From: Siphonodentalium dalli
Taxonomy: Eukaryota > Mollusca > Scaphopoda > Gadilida > Siphonodentaliidae
Length of the DNA: 64,000 nt
Assembly (NCBI GenBank): GCA_032622095.1
Contig: CP136069.1
Coordinates: forward strand, 14,494,450-14,558,449
Reading direction: 5' to 3'
Shown: piece by piece, positions 10,650 to 23,775 of the stretch
Position numbering within the stretch: the stretch's first letter is position 1
Layout of the letters: each line of letters opens with the position of its first letter
Program-made: the position numbers and the translations under genes
The notes under the pieces: generated by a model
The model's database searches: none
The model's input: the letters and a program-made list of their open reading frames with translations, nothing else
What the model was told of the DNA's origin: nothing

Positions 10650-11990
10650 TTGTATAGGCGTTACACTGCTGTTATCTTTAAAGTGTATACATATTTACTG
10701 GTTTTAATCTGATATATGCGTGGGCGGTTCTTTGGGCGAAAAAGCAATTATGGAGGTATATTCCAGAAGGCAATTAAAAATATATCTTACTAATGAATTG
10801 CATATATAGATTTGTAAAAGGCGCTTGGAACATTAAGCAATAACATCAGAGTGTTTTCATTTGAAATGTGATTAGCATGAACATTAATTATACACAATGC
10901 TGTGTTTCTCCTGGACACAGTTACCCATATAATGTCAATTATCAATGTACATATTGAGTGATTTTTGTTTAGCCACATTGTGTCTCAATCATTTGGCGTA
11001 TTGTATATATCGGCTGCTAAAACAAATTCCGTGTTGAAAAGCGGTCACCTCCGATTACCACAATGCTCACTTCAAATTGTAAGCGCATACAACACATAGT
11101 TCACAATGAGCTGCTGACCATTACGTACTAAATTACTAACGCCATAATAACGGTGAAAAAACATTTTTCTTTTCAAATATCAGAAGAATGATAATCAACT
11201 TCCAAAATAACTTCTATGGCTATATTAATATTTCAGCAGATTCACATTTCGTTGTGTGTTCTTAGTGTTTCAGCCATGTGTATTGGCTACTATGCAAACT
11301 GAATCTATAGAAGGTGTTAAAGATAACGTACCGTTTGATGCGTTTCATTTCAGACTGAAGTGGCACCACGCCATTAAAAACCCATATCGATAAATAATTA
11401 ATGCATGCACTGATCGAGACAAAAGGACGATCGATTCTTAATTTTACGCTCGGAGTTCAGCCAGTGTCTTGTTGTCGCATATGACGTCGTTGATAGCTTA
11501 TATTTTTGTAGTTCATCAATAGATGGATGGATCGATAAATGCCACTCAAAAAGACGACAATTTCCCCGTCAATTAAATAGACCCGATATATCAACCAGCA
11601 ATTAACACGTTCTTCAAGTAACCTTCAAGTAATGATTAGTGTCGATTAGTGAAATACCATTGTCTTTTAACATCTATCGGATTCGTTTTACCGTGAAAGA
11701 ACTATAGTTTGAAAGGGAATAAAGGTAATCGAAATGATGATTCGGGATCGTTTTGCAGACAACTATTGTTTTCGGTATGTTGTGCGTGGTTCTATCTTAC
11801 CACACAACAAAAAAACTCCTGGCATGTGGTAGAGAACTAAGAGAAGTTATATTGAGCACTACAGCTACCCGGATATCGAATTAGTTCATCGCAAAACAGT
11901 TGTATGAGGGTTAATTATTGCAAGCAGATACTGTATATACGGTTTAAATATGATAAGGTGTCGGCTTCGAACATATTTTACATCCATATT
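10650..11990. other. Non-coding sequence
   Basis: No coding, RNA or repeat signal that I can support. Confidence 0.55.
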
Positions 11991-11994
11991 GTTC

Positions 11995-12720
11995 CATGTG
12001 GCAAGAAGACTTATTAGTAGAGTCGCTTATGTACTTTCGTGGGAATTTGTTGAACAAATGTAGAGACTATAATATTCTGATTGGGTATCACTTACTTTGT
12101 CGGAAAAAGTTTGTTAGGCTTCATGGGTCCGCGACTGGAGAGAATTATGACGTCACAGAAATGGCGTCATTGTCAGTTCAGTTCAGATGTAGGGTTGCCC
12201 TAAGGACTGATGATTTCTGCGCATATTTCTTAATTGTTAGACATTTTTCTCAGTAAGGGCAATTCATCAATAGCAGTTCTGAAAGTGAAGTACCCAAATT
12301 CACGGGAAAATGTTATTCCAGTCAAAGATGGCCGCCAAAATGGAATCAGAATATCAACAATTTTGCGATTTTCAAGAATCTCATTTAAATGATCTTTCCT
12401 TTGGTAGCGACTACGAATTGTGATAAATCAGTGTTTACTTAATACTTAACCAATGTAGTGCACCAATGTTATTGTACACAACGTGTTCGATCTGTCAAAT
12501 ATCCACTTTAGATAACCGAATTATAGCATTTTATCAAAAATCAATTCCGATATTCTATCAATAGATTTAAAGAAATGAGCGGAACTCATTGAGGGGGAGA
12601 AATATTCGTGTCGCGTACGGAATTATTAACAAACATTAGTATCACACTTCAACAGACTGTTCAATTTCACCCAAGATGGCTACCAAAATGGCAGTCAAAA
12701 TGAAAAAAGTCAGTGTTCGT
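11995..12720 (+). repeat. Dispersed 'AAGATGGC' repeat, copy 1
   Basis: Homologous to the reverse complement of about 17040-17755. Both begin with TTAGTAGAGTCGCTTATGT, run through AAATGTAGAGAC/AAATATAGAGAC, a GTTGTTAGACC/GTTTGTTAGGC segment and a GACGTCAC/GATGTCAC site, and later contain CAAGATGGC...AATGGC. The ORF 11996-12256 lies over this repeat and resembles the minus ORF 17484-17723 only because the DNA is shared. No transposase recognised; probably a non-autonomous DNA element. Confidence 0.75.
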
Positions 12721-12999
12721 TACACCACCAACTGTCGCCCTGGCATTCCATCATGGGGAATTAGGTTAATCGTCTATTTTTAAGTCAATGCGCATAGCTT
12801 TAATTTATTATACGAATTAACGGATGTCCTACACTGCATATGTTTCCTGATATTACGGGAAGAGTGAGTTGAAGAGAAAATCAAACATTCTATGTGAAAT
12901 TAGAAATATGTGTAGACCTCAATCATAGCTTGTGTTACCATCCCAATGTCTAAACTTCTGTGTTATATTCTAAGCCGGAGTTCTAATTGAGAAATATTG

Positions 13000-15900
13000 G
13001 TGGGTGCCATATCAAATGGAAAATTGATTATGCAGATACGCGTTGGTGTTAGTTCTTATCGTGACATCTACTCAATATATATATATATAGTGTATCATAT
13101 AAGGTAGGAATACACAGCTGTTTATTGTGTCATAGCTATGAAGTGGGGATTGTACTTCTCTGTACCGTTATTCATGGCAAGCAAGAAACAACACATCCTT
13201 GTCTATAAAACACAAACAATAGTAGAATTAATTATTTGGCTGTCATTTGGCCTGCTTGTCTCATTGTTAGTTGCGTTGTAACCTTGAATTAAATTTGCAT
13301 GGCAACACCATTTGAACCTCTTTTAGCTGAACTTAGCATGTTTCAATCGTATTGACAACCACGGCAGATCAAAATAGAATTGACCCACATAGGTGGGTAA
13401 TATGATCATACGCAAGCGTAATAAACGAACCAAAGCTAAAACAATCACATAGGCGTTTCTGCATGTAGTGTTTAAACAAATTCTTGTCAAAATCACTTTA
13501 CAGATTCCCACCAAATAAGATCCACATGCATACGGCTTATGTTTGGTGGGGTAATTATAAATAGTTATGTATGTTGTCGAGAGTGCATCGAACTGAAACT
13601 AACTAAATTATATTACTTGGCGTACTGGGGGAGCTCTCCGCTTCAGATACTCAGGATGTTCATTTCACTCATATATAACATGTCATTATGTCGATTTCAA
13701 TAATAGTCGACACACAACGTCATCGTGTAACTTTCACCATTGACCGAATTCGCGTGGAACTGAATGTATCTTCTGCTTTGTTCATAAGTATGTGTTTTCA
13801 TTCTATTCAAGAAAATAGGATATATATGGATTATCAGATGCATGTAAGTATGCAGACTTATGATAACGATCAAATCCATATTAAATATTATCTTATTTCC
13901 TTTCACACGTTATAGTCTCTACAGAACCACGAAGTAGGCCTATTGATCAACTGCTGTGAATAAGTTGGAAAATAAAGCTTTGAGATAGGCCTACACGTAG
14001 ATCGTGTTGAGTTGTGGTGATTTTAGTTTATTTAAAAAAATATTAAAACTTCCTAGGATCCGATGATTTGATCCAGTAGAGTGCCAGAGTAGACCCGTTA
14101 GAAATTCAGTATGGACCTACTTTCCCTTATAAATAAAAACAAATAAATGATTTTATGACGTTTATATAAATAGGAGAATGTTGCACGTCGACTGATTTGG
14201 GTTGGCCTCTTGGCAGCCGATTACGACATTAATGCTTTAAGCCCACCGATCTACTGTGCGACATTCGTGCTCCCCAAATTCAAAACAACAGTGTCGTATT
14301 AGATAATAATTGGTGACGTCACAATATCAGATATAGTCTATATACGACCCAAAGCTTCCCGCTTTGGTTCGTTAATATATTCCTATAAGGGGTAGCGTGC
14401 CGTCTCAAGATTAAAGTGATATATTGTGAATACCAGATTCTGAAATATGGATGATATTCAGCGAAGTACATGTAGTCCAACCACTTGTATAGCATACTGT
14501 GAGTTCTTTTGTGAAGAAAATATAAGTTATTGACATCTCAGTGTATGTTTATTCAGTTGACGTGAACATATCATACGCCAGGCAAGATCCCGACACCAGA
14601 CGAAGTGATGTGTCTGGTTCTTGACTTTCCTCGTGTTCAGTTAATTGGCGGTGATTCCAAAGTGATTCGCCCAATATACGAACGGTGACTTCTATGAACA
14701 CAGTTGGCTGGTATGGACAATTGATAGTACAGGAGAAAAATGATGTCCCATATTGATTTATATGATTTAGGTATATGAAGCGTTTAGTGGGACAATGAAT
14801 TGATTTCGTGTGAACATCATTTCAACAGGAAAGTTGTTATTGGCAATGGTTATCATTGTGCTGCTGGTCCCACTTCATTGGTGATTATTTATAAGTTTAT
14901 CGAAATCACCAGGAACTGCACAACTGCTCTGCATATCGAACCCTGTAGTTAGATGAAGAAAGAATATGAATGGTAAACGCAATAGACACGAATCAAAAAT
15001 AGACAGGTGATACTTATTATATAACGAATTCCCATGTTTTGACTAAAGGTAAGACCACACGATGGGAAACGGGCGAAGAATCCATTGGTAGTGATGGGTC
15101 CTCTGGTGTCATCAGTTTGATCTAGTATGTCCACTATCCTCTATAATCCATATTCTGAATACTGAATGACATAATAGGGCAGTGTAATCCACTAACGTCT
15201 TACAACATAATGTGAAGTAATAGTTGGAGTTGATACCAGCTCGTGACGTGCCATATTGATTCTGGTTAGAACGTTATCATGAACCAACGGAATTGCGGTA
15301 ATGAAGGAAGTTGAATTAGCACGTGCACTATGGAGGTCGCCATGGTTCACTATAAGAATGACATCTTTCAGATCATATTATATAAGCAATTCAACCTATA
15401 TGCTAATGCCTCAAACTATTCTAATGCTATTTGACTAGGAGTTATCAAATCACTCTGGCTATATCCCACAAATTGTATATATCATGCTACATTCATGCAT
15501 CGTGATAATCTACCCCAACCTAGTGGCATATATAGATGATATTAAGCAGAAATCGAAACGGCCCCGGGGAGGTTATTGTCCGAAGAGCCACATACATGTT
15601 CACTTCATAAGCAATCCAGTTTGATAAGTAGACCCTAGTTTAAACAGTATATATTCCATGAATAATACGGCAATCAATATATACGTTTTATCGTGGACCG
15701 GATTCGACATCTCCGACATCAACTGTACAGGCTTATGTGAGTTCCGGGAATCATTTTATATTCACACCACACAACGAGAGTGTGGTTGTCCAGATACACA
15801 TTAGCGATACTTGTATCTGAGACAAACTAATTATATACATACATGTAGTAATACAAAACTATGTTAAAATGGCTGTAATTCAAGTAAGTATATTGCTTGA

Positions 15901-16600
15901 GTTCTAGTTCAAACTCTATCCCATCTTGGGGTCGTCATATTAATGCGCACGTGGAAATGTACCTGTACTTAGTATGAACAGTTACTGGTGACAAGAATCT
16001 GTTTAAGCATGAGGCAATCATCAATATTTCTTCCTACGCATATGTGATTGCCAGAACGGCAGATGTGGTGTCTGGTCCTTTCGTGTTGATTTTCCATTCC
16101 AATCACCAAACGTACCGATAAAAGGATACATTTTACGAAGATATTTATGCATATCATGTCAGAAAATTCCGTGTGACTTCGACAGACTATCCAGCCTCAT
16201 TCAGCAACCAAGCTTATACCGAGGTGTACATGTACCATGGCGAAATTGACAAGATTAAACTATAGATATAGTATCTTAACAACACCCGGGCGATCTCCTG
16301 GTTTATATTTTCAATTTCAGGCTTCAAAAGCCAGTCAATGTTAGCTATATACAGTATCTGATTGAGTCTGTCGCTGGACCTTTTAGTATACGAGTTGATA
16401 TATACTCAATCGTTATCGATATGCAAGAATTAATAGCGACCACCTGCAACATTTGAGCGCTGGTAACTGACAGCGCCTGAAGCTGGCAACTCCACATACC
16501 GTGTTGTCTCTATTAAATATTTATATAATATTAGAATCGAGTTTGGCACAAGTCAATTTACTTAACATGCTTGAACATATATTTCGGTTTTATATAGTGA
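13000..16600. other. Long featureless non-coding stretch
   Basis: Only scattered ORFs under 80 codons without domain-like features, and a short TA run near 13078-13090. No exon-like structure, RNA gene or internal repeat was found. Confidence 0.55.
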
Positions 16601-17039
16601 ATTGTATGTTCTCAACGAAAGCCCATGTATGATAATGATATGCATATGTGTCATTGCTAACGCGCTGGGATATATTGCGAAAATATATGTATTTTAATGT
16701 AAAATGTCTACATTTCCGCCACATTGGCGGCCACCTCCATTGCACTAAGATATTAGTAACTTCGGACTATCTAAATCGGAGTACATCCACTCGTATATAT
16801 AGCACCGATATAACGTTCTCCTGTGGTGGACATGTTGATTGACGTTTAAAAAATATAATCTTGGTGAATTTTCACTATGCTTATTTGGAAAATAATTGTC
16901 ATACGAACTCGCATTTTGAGTCACTGCGGTAAGACAAATAAATTGAATGTGTCATATGGCGATTATTTATCTGGAAGAAGCAAATTAGTCTGCTACATTC
17001 ACCTTCTACATGGCAGAAACGTAATTGTGTGAAAGAAGA

Positions 17040-17755
17040 TAAATTTGACTAATGTCGTATTTTGACCGCCATCTTGGAAGCCATCTTGGATTAAGTTGAC
17101 AGTTTCTGGAACCAGTTAGATGTAAATACCTTATGTAGTGATTCTACGCTTTCCATCACTGATTATTTGTAATTTTCTTTAAGGAAATAGTTAGAAAATA
17201 AAAAAGTATATTTTGGCGAAAATTCATACCACTTCCTTTAAAACATCGCATTTGGAGAAGAAAATCAAGGTTATGATCCAAGAAATCAACTAATGCAATG
17301 CCTAAGTGATTTTCTATCTAGATGGAAGAAAACTATATTCCATAATCGTCATCAGTTTGATACAATCGGAAATGATGTAGGCGACATGTATGGAAAATCA
17401 TCAAATTGCCAAATTCCGGTCGCCATTTTGGCGGCCATCTTTGATTGAGAGGACAAATTTTAATATGAACAAATAACATTGCATCACACCATACATTTTA
17501 CAAAAAGATTATCAAATATTTTATATCTCAAATATAATTGTATCATGAAATCCAACAATAGCGAACATAAGAAAATGAGCATGGCGGCCATCTTTGTGAC
17601 ATCATCAGACCACCCAGTCGCGACTCCAGGCGGTCTAACAACTTTTTTTCTTAAGTAGAGACCATATATTGGCTCATAAACATGGTCTCTATATTTGTTC
17701 ATGAATTTCCCACGGGAGCCCAAAATCGGACATAAGCGACTCTACTATACAAAGA
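17040..17755 (-). repeat. Dispersed 'AAGATGGC' repeat, copy 2 (inverted)
   Basis: Reverse-complement counterpart of 11995-12720, best conserved at 17480-17755 and again around 17070-17100, where CCATCTTGGAAGCCATCTTGG lies. Several GCCGCCAT/CCATCTT words resemble YY1 sites, but in a repeat this may be coincidental. Confidence 0.75.
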
Positions 17756-18039
17756 ATGATTCACACATTGTCAATATTGAAATAGAACAAGATGGTACTA
17801 AAAAAATATATCCACCTGCGTTATTGACCACTATGGTTCCGGTCCCCAATGTGCATGAAAGCAGATGGAACATGTCAGTTCTTAACACACCTCGCTTTCG
17901 CGTACTTCGGACAATAAATAACTGTGGTTTACGGTCTTATTGTTCGAGATATCGCTTCGGTGGTGCGATCATCTTGTAGAGAATTTAATTCCGGTTCCAA
18001 CAGTACCCCAACGGACGTTTCGTAGCACAACGGTACTTA

Positions 18040-18245
18040 GGACAGATTGGAACTCAGGTCGCGACTTGACAAAACGTCATCCGTTATTCATGTTTATTTT
18101 AAAGATGATAAAGCTGCAGGCGTACACATGTGATGAATGCAACATGGTGTATAAATAGCAAGCATCTGGGACAACGACCCTTCTATGGAATCATCTGTCC
18201 AAGAAGCATCCAGCACTACATAAACAGGCTACACTGCGACTGTTG
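18040..18245 (+). pseudogene. hAT transposase BED-finger relic
   Basis: The plus frame reads YTCDECNMVYK, a TAG stop (18156-18158), then ASGTTTLLWNHLSKKHPALHKQ. Cysteines at 18129 and 18138 and histidines at 18192 and 18207 give a CX2C...HX4H pattern, that of the BED zinc finger found at the N-terminus of hAT transposases and related proteins, where it binds the transposon ends. The part just upstream fits better one frame over (SSVIHVYFKDDKAAG), so there is also a frameshift near 18115. Nothing of the RNase H-like catalytic domain follows. A host ZBED gene relic is the alternative. Confidence 0.72.
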
Positions 18246-18540
18246 TTGCATCTTCAAGTTTATAATAACGGGTGATTCCGAATGTTGATTTGCAATTTTG
18301 CATGCACGTGCAATCTGTACAAATTTTGCGTGATTTTAGTTCCAATAATCCGTTAAGTGATGATATTTTAATCGCCGTGACGGTCGCATAGACGTTCTAA
18401 TCAATTATCAATTGAAGTTAATAGTATTTTAAATGACGGTTCATCGCCACATGAGTTATGATGGAACGTAGTGCATGTAGTTCATGGAACATTTCGTCTA
18501 ATCGTTGACAAAACATGCCCAATTGAGAATGCAACATACT

Positions 18541-18630
18541 ACAGATATGATTCGATTCGATATTCGATTCGATATTCAATTCGATATTCGATTCGATTTC
18601 CTGAATTCGATTCGATATTCGATTCGATCA
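18541..18630. repeat. ATTCGATTCGAT simple repeat
   Basis: About 90 bp of alternating GATTCGATTCGATATTC words. Such blocks occur in termini of some hAT elements, and this one lies 300 bp from the BED-finger relic, so they may belong together. Confidence 0.8.
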
Positions 18631-18656
18631 AAATCTCCAATTCGCAGGACCCTAGA

Positions 18657-19285
18657 GTAACATTTTCTAAGTTAACCTCGTGGGGTATGTCGCTATGTTA
18701 TAACGTCGAGATATAGTGTCCACGGGGTCATGGGTCCTCCCGGGCGGTCCCGGGCGGTCTCAGTGTTCTTTTTCTTTATATACCATTTTATCGGATTTTG
18801 AGGGGTTAATAACACCGGCCGGAGTCGAGCGAGCGAGTAACATGTTCTATGTTGACCTTGTGGGGTATGTCGCTATGTTATAACGTCAAAGATATAGTGT
18901 CCACGGGCCCATGGGGCAGCCCGGGCGGTCCCGGGTGGTCGCAAGGTTCCTTTTGTTTGTACACTATTTTACCGGAATTTGAGGGGTTAATAACATCGGC
19001 CGTAGACGCGTCAACGAGTCAATATATGGAATTAACACTCAGGTGTATTGCACTTCCGAAAATCACCAAAATAATCTGTCTGAAAACACACGAAGACAGT
19101 TTTCAAGACACCAGTAATCACCCAGGCTCTTTTAGCCAATATCGACATTTGTGGGGTTAATATGACCGTCCGGAGACGAGCGAGCGAGTACATTTTTTTT
19201 ATGTTGCCCTCAGGTGGCATGTCGCTGCGTTATAACGTCGAGATGTTGTCTCCACGTGGGGCAACCCGGGCGGTCCCGGGCGGTA
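18657..19285. repeat. ~180-bp tandem repeat, about 3.5 units
   Basis: Units begin near 18657, 18837, 19018 and 19187. Shared words are GGGGTATGTCGCTATGTTATAACGTC, CCCGGGCGGTCCCGGG, GAGGGGTTAATAACA and GAGCGAGCGAGTA. The third unit keeps only its end, and its centre is replaced by unrelated sequence. The short GC-rich core CCCGGGCGG is itself duplicated within units. Confidence 0.85.
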
Positions 19286-19299
19286 ATTAGTCACACCGC

Positions 19300-19425
19300 T
19301 GAACAGGTCTAGAGTCATTACATGATTTGTACACAACATAGACTCCACGTTCTACGCACACACATGCGTGATGCATTGGACATCGGAGAGACAATTTCAC
19401 ACGGAGTTTACGGATATGGGACACG
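19300..19425. repeat. Direct repeat C, copy 1
   Basis: About 125 bp almost identical to 19546-19671, and partly present inverted at 24535-24615. Landmarks: CATGATTTGTACACAACATAG, ACACACATGCGTG and GACATCGGAGAGACAATTTC. Between the copies, 19424-19513 is the reverse complement of 25745-25842. Confidence 0.88.
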
Positions 19426-19545
19426 CATAGCAGGGAATGGCACCCTTTTGATAATCTCTAAACAATGGCTTGATTAGCCCATTGTCTCATTTTTGGCCGT
19501 CCGTTATTAATTTCCGGGTGCCTGAGGAATATATAATAACAGTGA

Positions 19546-20628
19546 TAACTGAACAGGGCTACATGCATTGCATGATTTGTACACAACATAGACTCCACGT
19601 CCTACGCACACACATGCGTGCTGCATTGGACATCGGAGAGACAATTTCACACGGAGTTTACGGATATGGGACATCGGTTACAGAGTACAGTTTCGAATCG
19701 CGGGATAAGGACGATTGCGTCCAGTGAGAACAAGTGTAGATTTTTTTGTACAGGGGCAATATGGCCAGGATTGGTCGTCTTCCTACTGCCCTTTTTTAAA
19801 TTACCGTTATAGTTGTATTGATGGACATAACTTTCCAAACAGTGAATTTTAGTTTCTTTTTTGAATTACCAGGACTATTTCAGTTGCATTGGTAAAAAAT
19901 CATTTTCAAAATTTTATTTAAATTTAAAAAACAAAATTTTGCAATACCACACTAAGCAGCACTAAGCCCCAAAAACGAACGGTATCTACACTATTTGTCT
20001 AACTGTACTTAATTTAGCTGACCTCTTTGTCTTCGATGATGTATGCATGGTGTTATATCATAATGCTCTGAAGAAGCCAATGTGTTTTCAAAACACTGGT
20101 GTTTCATAATCAGCTGACCAACTAATCACTGGCCACTGTGTTTTAAAAGTTGAAACTTGAATTGACCCATACGTTAATTAATTTCAATAAAGTATATAAA
20201 AATAAATATTATTGTAAAACTTATGGGAGGGCACTTGACATGAGGTCGAATGTACACACGCATGTTATGGTCATCAATAACAGTAAATACCCTCAATGTC
20301 CCGTCAAGATATTTTCGATCTAAGAACAGGAAGATGTACATCTATAAGATTCAATAAATATATATAGTCATATGTTCCTGTCAAAATATTCGATTTATTT
20401 AGTATTAAGTTAGCAATCTTCTTGAAATAACGCACGTGTATCGGTACCATTGCGACTCCCATATATAAGTTATTTTTATGAATAATCGCGGTGTGGTGGT
20501 ATCTTTACTTTTTCTGGGCCAATTTTCACAATCGACTGGTTGAATTTCGATGAAATTTCCGTTAAATGGTGCTGCTCATTTGCCAATTTGAGCAGCAATT
20601 TCGAGAATATAATTTGGACTATGGCTAA
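19546..20628 (+). repeat. Left arm of ~5-kb interrupted palindrome
   Basis: The whole stretch pairs with the opposite strand of two downstream blocks: 19546-20290 with 23872-24615, and 20290-20628 with 21278-21627. The arm includes direct repeat C copy 2 and repeat A copy 2 at its inner end. Similarity is high but with scattered substitutions. Two oppositely oriented copies of one mobile element is the simplest reading. The small ORFs (for example 19618-19812 and 24417-24617) reflect shared DNA, not a known protein. Confidence 0.85.
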
Positions 20629-20862
20629 TCAAGCCATTGTTTAATATTTACACTCACACATGCATTCGTACTGTGGAACATGAATACAGGACGTTGGTTG
20701 GTCGATATTACGTCACATGACGTCGCGTGCTGACCCCAACTTGCATCCATTTTTGTGTAGATGCAACTTGCACCGAGCCACGATAATAACGTTGGAAATG
20801 GGCACTTAAAACTCATTTAATCTGTCAGTTGACTCGGTTGTGTGTAAATATAAGTAATGGAT

Positions 20863-20995
20863 GTTGATTTTGTTGCGTTCCATAGAGTATGGATGCAAGT
20901 TGGTCTGACATTTTAATGTGTGGAACGCTTTCGCGTTCCACACAAAATGTCAGACCAACTTGCATCCATACTCTATGGAACGCAAGCAAATCAAC
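20863..20995. repeat. 133-bp hairpin at palindrome centre
   Basis: Arms 20863-20928 and 20933-20995 are near-perfect reverse complements (GCGTTCCATAGAGTATGGAT pairs with ATCCATACTCTATGGAACGC), with a 4-nt TTTC loop. The left arm has a 3-nt insertion and there are a few mismatches at the outer end. It lies in the 650-bp spacer of the larger palindrome. Confidence 0.93.
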
Positions 20996-21002
20996 AACCA
21001 TT

Positions 21003-21237
21003 TCTTAAGAGATTATCAAAAGGGTGCCATTTCCTGCTATGCGTTTCAAAAAGCGGCGATGGGTGAAGTCAGTGAAAAGGAAACCGCCGATTTTTTTTAT
21101 ATGAGATATGGACATTTGCACTAAATTAACTCATTCGATGTCAGGTTCGGTCGTACCAAGAAGGGGATTGTTCCCCGCCTGTCCATTGGGTATGTGGCAT
21201 CAAAACCACCCGCGCGTACAATGAAATATATATTTAT
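21003..21237. repeat. Direct repeat B, copy 1
   Basis: Matches 25803-26037 in direct orientation. Both run from AGAGATTATCAAAAGGGTGCC through GGAAACCG(C/T)CGATTTTTTTT to CCACCCGCGCGTACAATGAAA. The copy at 25.8 kb continues into the 122-bp array. No coding signal recognised. Confidence 0.9.
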
Positions 21238-21994
21238 ATTGGAGGAGGAGCTCGTGGTGTGTGCGTTACGTAATTAATTATCACCTCCATAGTCCAAATT
21301 ATATTCTCGAAATTCTCGAAATTGCTGCTCAAATTGGCAAATGAGCAGCACCATTTTATTTAACGGAAATTTCATCGAAATTCAACCCGTCGATTGTGAA
21401 AATTGGCCCAGAAAAAGTAAAGATACCACCACACCGCGATTATTCATAAAAATAACTTATATATGGGAGTCGGAATGGTACCGATACACGTGCATTATTT
21501 CAAGAAGGGTGCTAACTTAATACTAAATAAATCGAATATTTTGACAGGAACATATGACTATATATATTTATTGAATCTTATAGATTTACATCTTCCTGTT
21601 GTTAGATCGAAAATATCTTGACGGGACCTTTGATAAATGTTCAATTTAGTTTCAATTTAGAATTTGTCTGGTAAAATGTCCGTTTAGTTTTAAACAAACC
21701 TTCGAACGTTGTGTCGGATCAGAACCTTTCAACTGATTTTACTCCAATATATTTACACGAACATATGAATAATTAATATGTGTTAAAAGAATAATATATT
21801 CTGACCTGATATAATTCGTTACATGGAAACTATTTCGATGAATGGATGGCTTCGTTTTGCTAATTATTTCATACATGTATAATCGATATCCGTAAACAGC
21901 GCAGAGGGTTTCAGCTCAAAATGTCCCTATTTTAAATTTGATTTTACTGCAATATGTTGTTTACAGAAATATGTGATTATGTTTTATATATATA

Positions 21995-23775
21995 CTAGGG
22001 GGTTGCCCGTCACAAAATGACGGGTATATAAATGTTCTTTGTCATTTTCTAGTGTCCGCTTTCATGGACAAATGGAATGGTGATGCTTCTCTTTTTTTGT
22101 TACTGGATGCGCGTTGGAACACTTTATTTTACTAAAACTGTATTTCTACACACCCAGTCTACATATCCGCATGCACATATTGCACGAAACAAAATCAGTA
22201 TATTATTTAAATACTACTATGCACCAACCGATACATACTCAATTCAGGAGCCTTCATTTGGGAGCTTGCTGTACATTTTGAACGGACCCACTTTGGAACC
22301 TGTATTCCGCATGCCGCCTAATAATCACACGCCTGCACTGTGCGGTCCATTTGTATGAACACTTTTCAATAAAATTGTATTTTTTACCCCCACCCTCATC
22401 TCCTCAACCCATGTATATGCATGCACACATGGAACGCAACAATCAAAATATTGTACTTTATCTATACTGAAACAGGCTCAATTCGGGAGACTTTATTCAG
22501 CGGGGAGGGGTCTACAGCCCCTTTCTGCGCATCGCGCACATTATTTATGATCTTGAACTGCGTGATCTTCGCGCACATATAGGGAGCTTGCAGCACATTT
22601 TAACCCCCTTTGGAACCTGTATTCTTCATGCAGCCTAATGATCACACGGCATGCATTGCGCGGCCCATTTGTATGAAAACTTTATTTCAATAAACTGTAT
22701 TTTTGCCCCCAACATCATCTCCCCAACCCACGTATATATATGCATGCACATATGGAACGCAACAATCAAGATATTTTACTTTATCTACAGGGCCTACTAA
22801 CTGAAACAGGCCCTATTCGGAACCTTTATTTAGCGGGGGAGGGGTCTGCAGCCTCTTAGTGAGCTTCGCGCACATTATATGAATGTAAACTGCGTGCGCT
22901 TGGCGAACATTGTGATCTTTTAAACATTTATTCTTTTATCAGATTTGCACTCAACCGAAAGATTAAAAGAACATTAATTAGCGTCGGCAGTATTACTTAC
23001 ACTGTAGGCCCTATTATTAGGCCTGTCCCGAGAATGTGATTTTTCTAACTGAGTTTGGCGAATTTACTGAGTTCACGGTACCCACTGGCGGGAGGTCAGA
23101 CTGTCCATTCGCCATCTTCCATGTATACTGGTACTCCTTCGATACCACACTCAATGCACAACTTTCGTATCAAAGACAGCATTATTTACTTATGTTCAAA
23201 CCCAACTTGCAAATTAAAATAGAATCAAAATACCATATTAGAATTAGTACCCATGCCCAACGACGAACGTTCGAGTCTTGACCCCACTACATTCACCCAT
23301 TCCCAACGACGGTAGAACGTTCGAGTCTTGACTACACCCCACTATACATGCACTTCCGCGACAAAATCAACATTCGTTATCTAAATTCACAATGTACCTG
23401 AACTGACACATACAATTAGCGCTTATTTCCAACAACTCTTTGGTTGAGCGCATGGAAGTTTCGCCTACAATAGCAAAGCAAGTGTTGGTTTGCGTTCGAC
23501 GTCAATGACGTCATTTGGACAAACGTCATAAGAAACAGTGTCTACTTGAGTGCATATGGGGACCATGTTAGATCTCAGGTTTGCTCGGACCAATCGGCGT
23601 GAAATTTGGTGAGTCACCTTTTATGACACAATAGGCAGTGGTACAAATTTGGGTCACATTGGACGCATGGTTAAAAAGTTATAAACGCACCAAAAGCGTG
23701 ACCGAGTTATACACACACACACGCACACAGATACACACACAGACAGACGACGGGTTTTATATATATATATATTTT
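21995..23775 (+). mobile_element. Helitron-like element with AC/CAGA tail
   Basis: Opens with CTAGGGGGTTGCCCGTCA...TGACGGG, a short hairpin, and closes with (AC)n, CAGACAGACGACGGG and a TATA run. That layout parallels the 26-29 kb elements: a start with a small hairpin after TATAC-TAG, and an end with microsatellite plus TATA. The interior carries a two-unit tandem duplication. The segment GGACCAATCGGCGTGAAATTTGG before the tail is the kind of conserved 3' block seen in such elements. Non-coding; the family call is by resemblance. Confidence 0.55.
22261..22911. repeat. 322-bp tandem duplication
   Basis: Unit 1 (22261-22582) and unit 2 (22583-22911) share GGAGCTTGC, TTTGGAACCTGTATTC, CCCATTTGTATGAA, GGAACGCAACAATCAA and GGGGAGGGGTCT. 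Divergence is moderate with small indels. Confidence 0.88.

Noticed and set aside
10213-10707. ORFs of 75-133 codons on both strands
   Set aside because: They translate TA/CA microsatellites into Tyr/Ile/His/Met strings without any domain.
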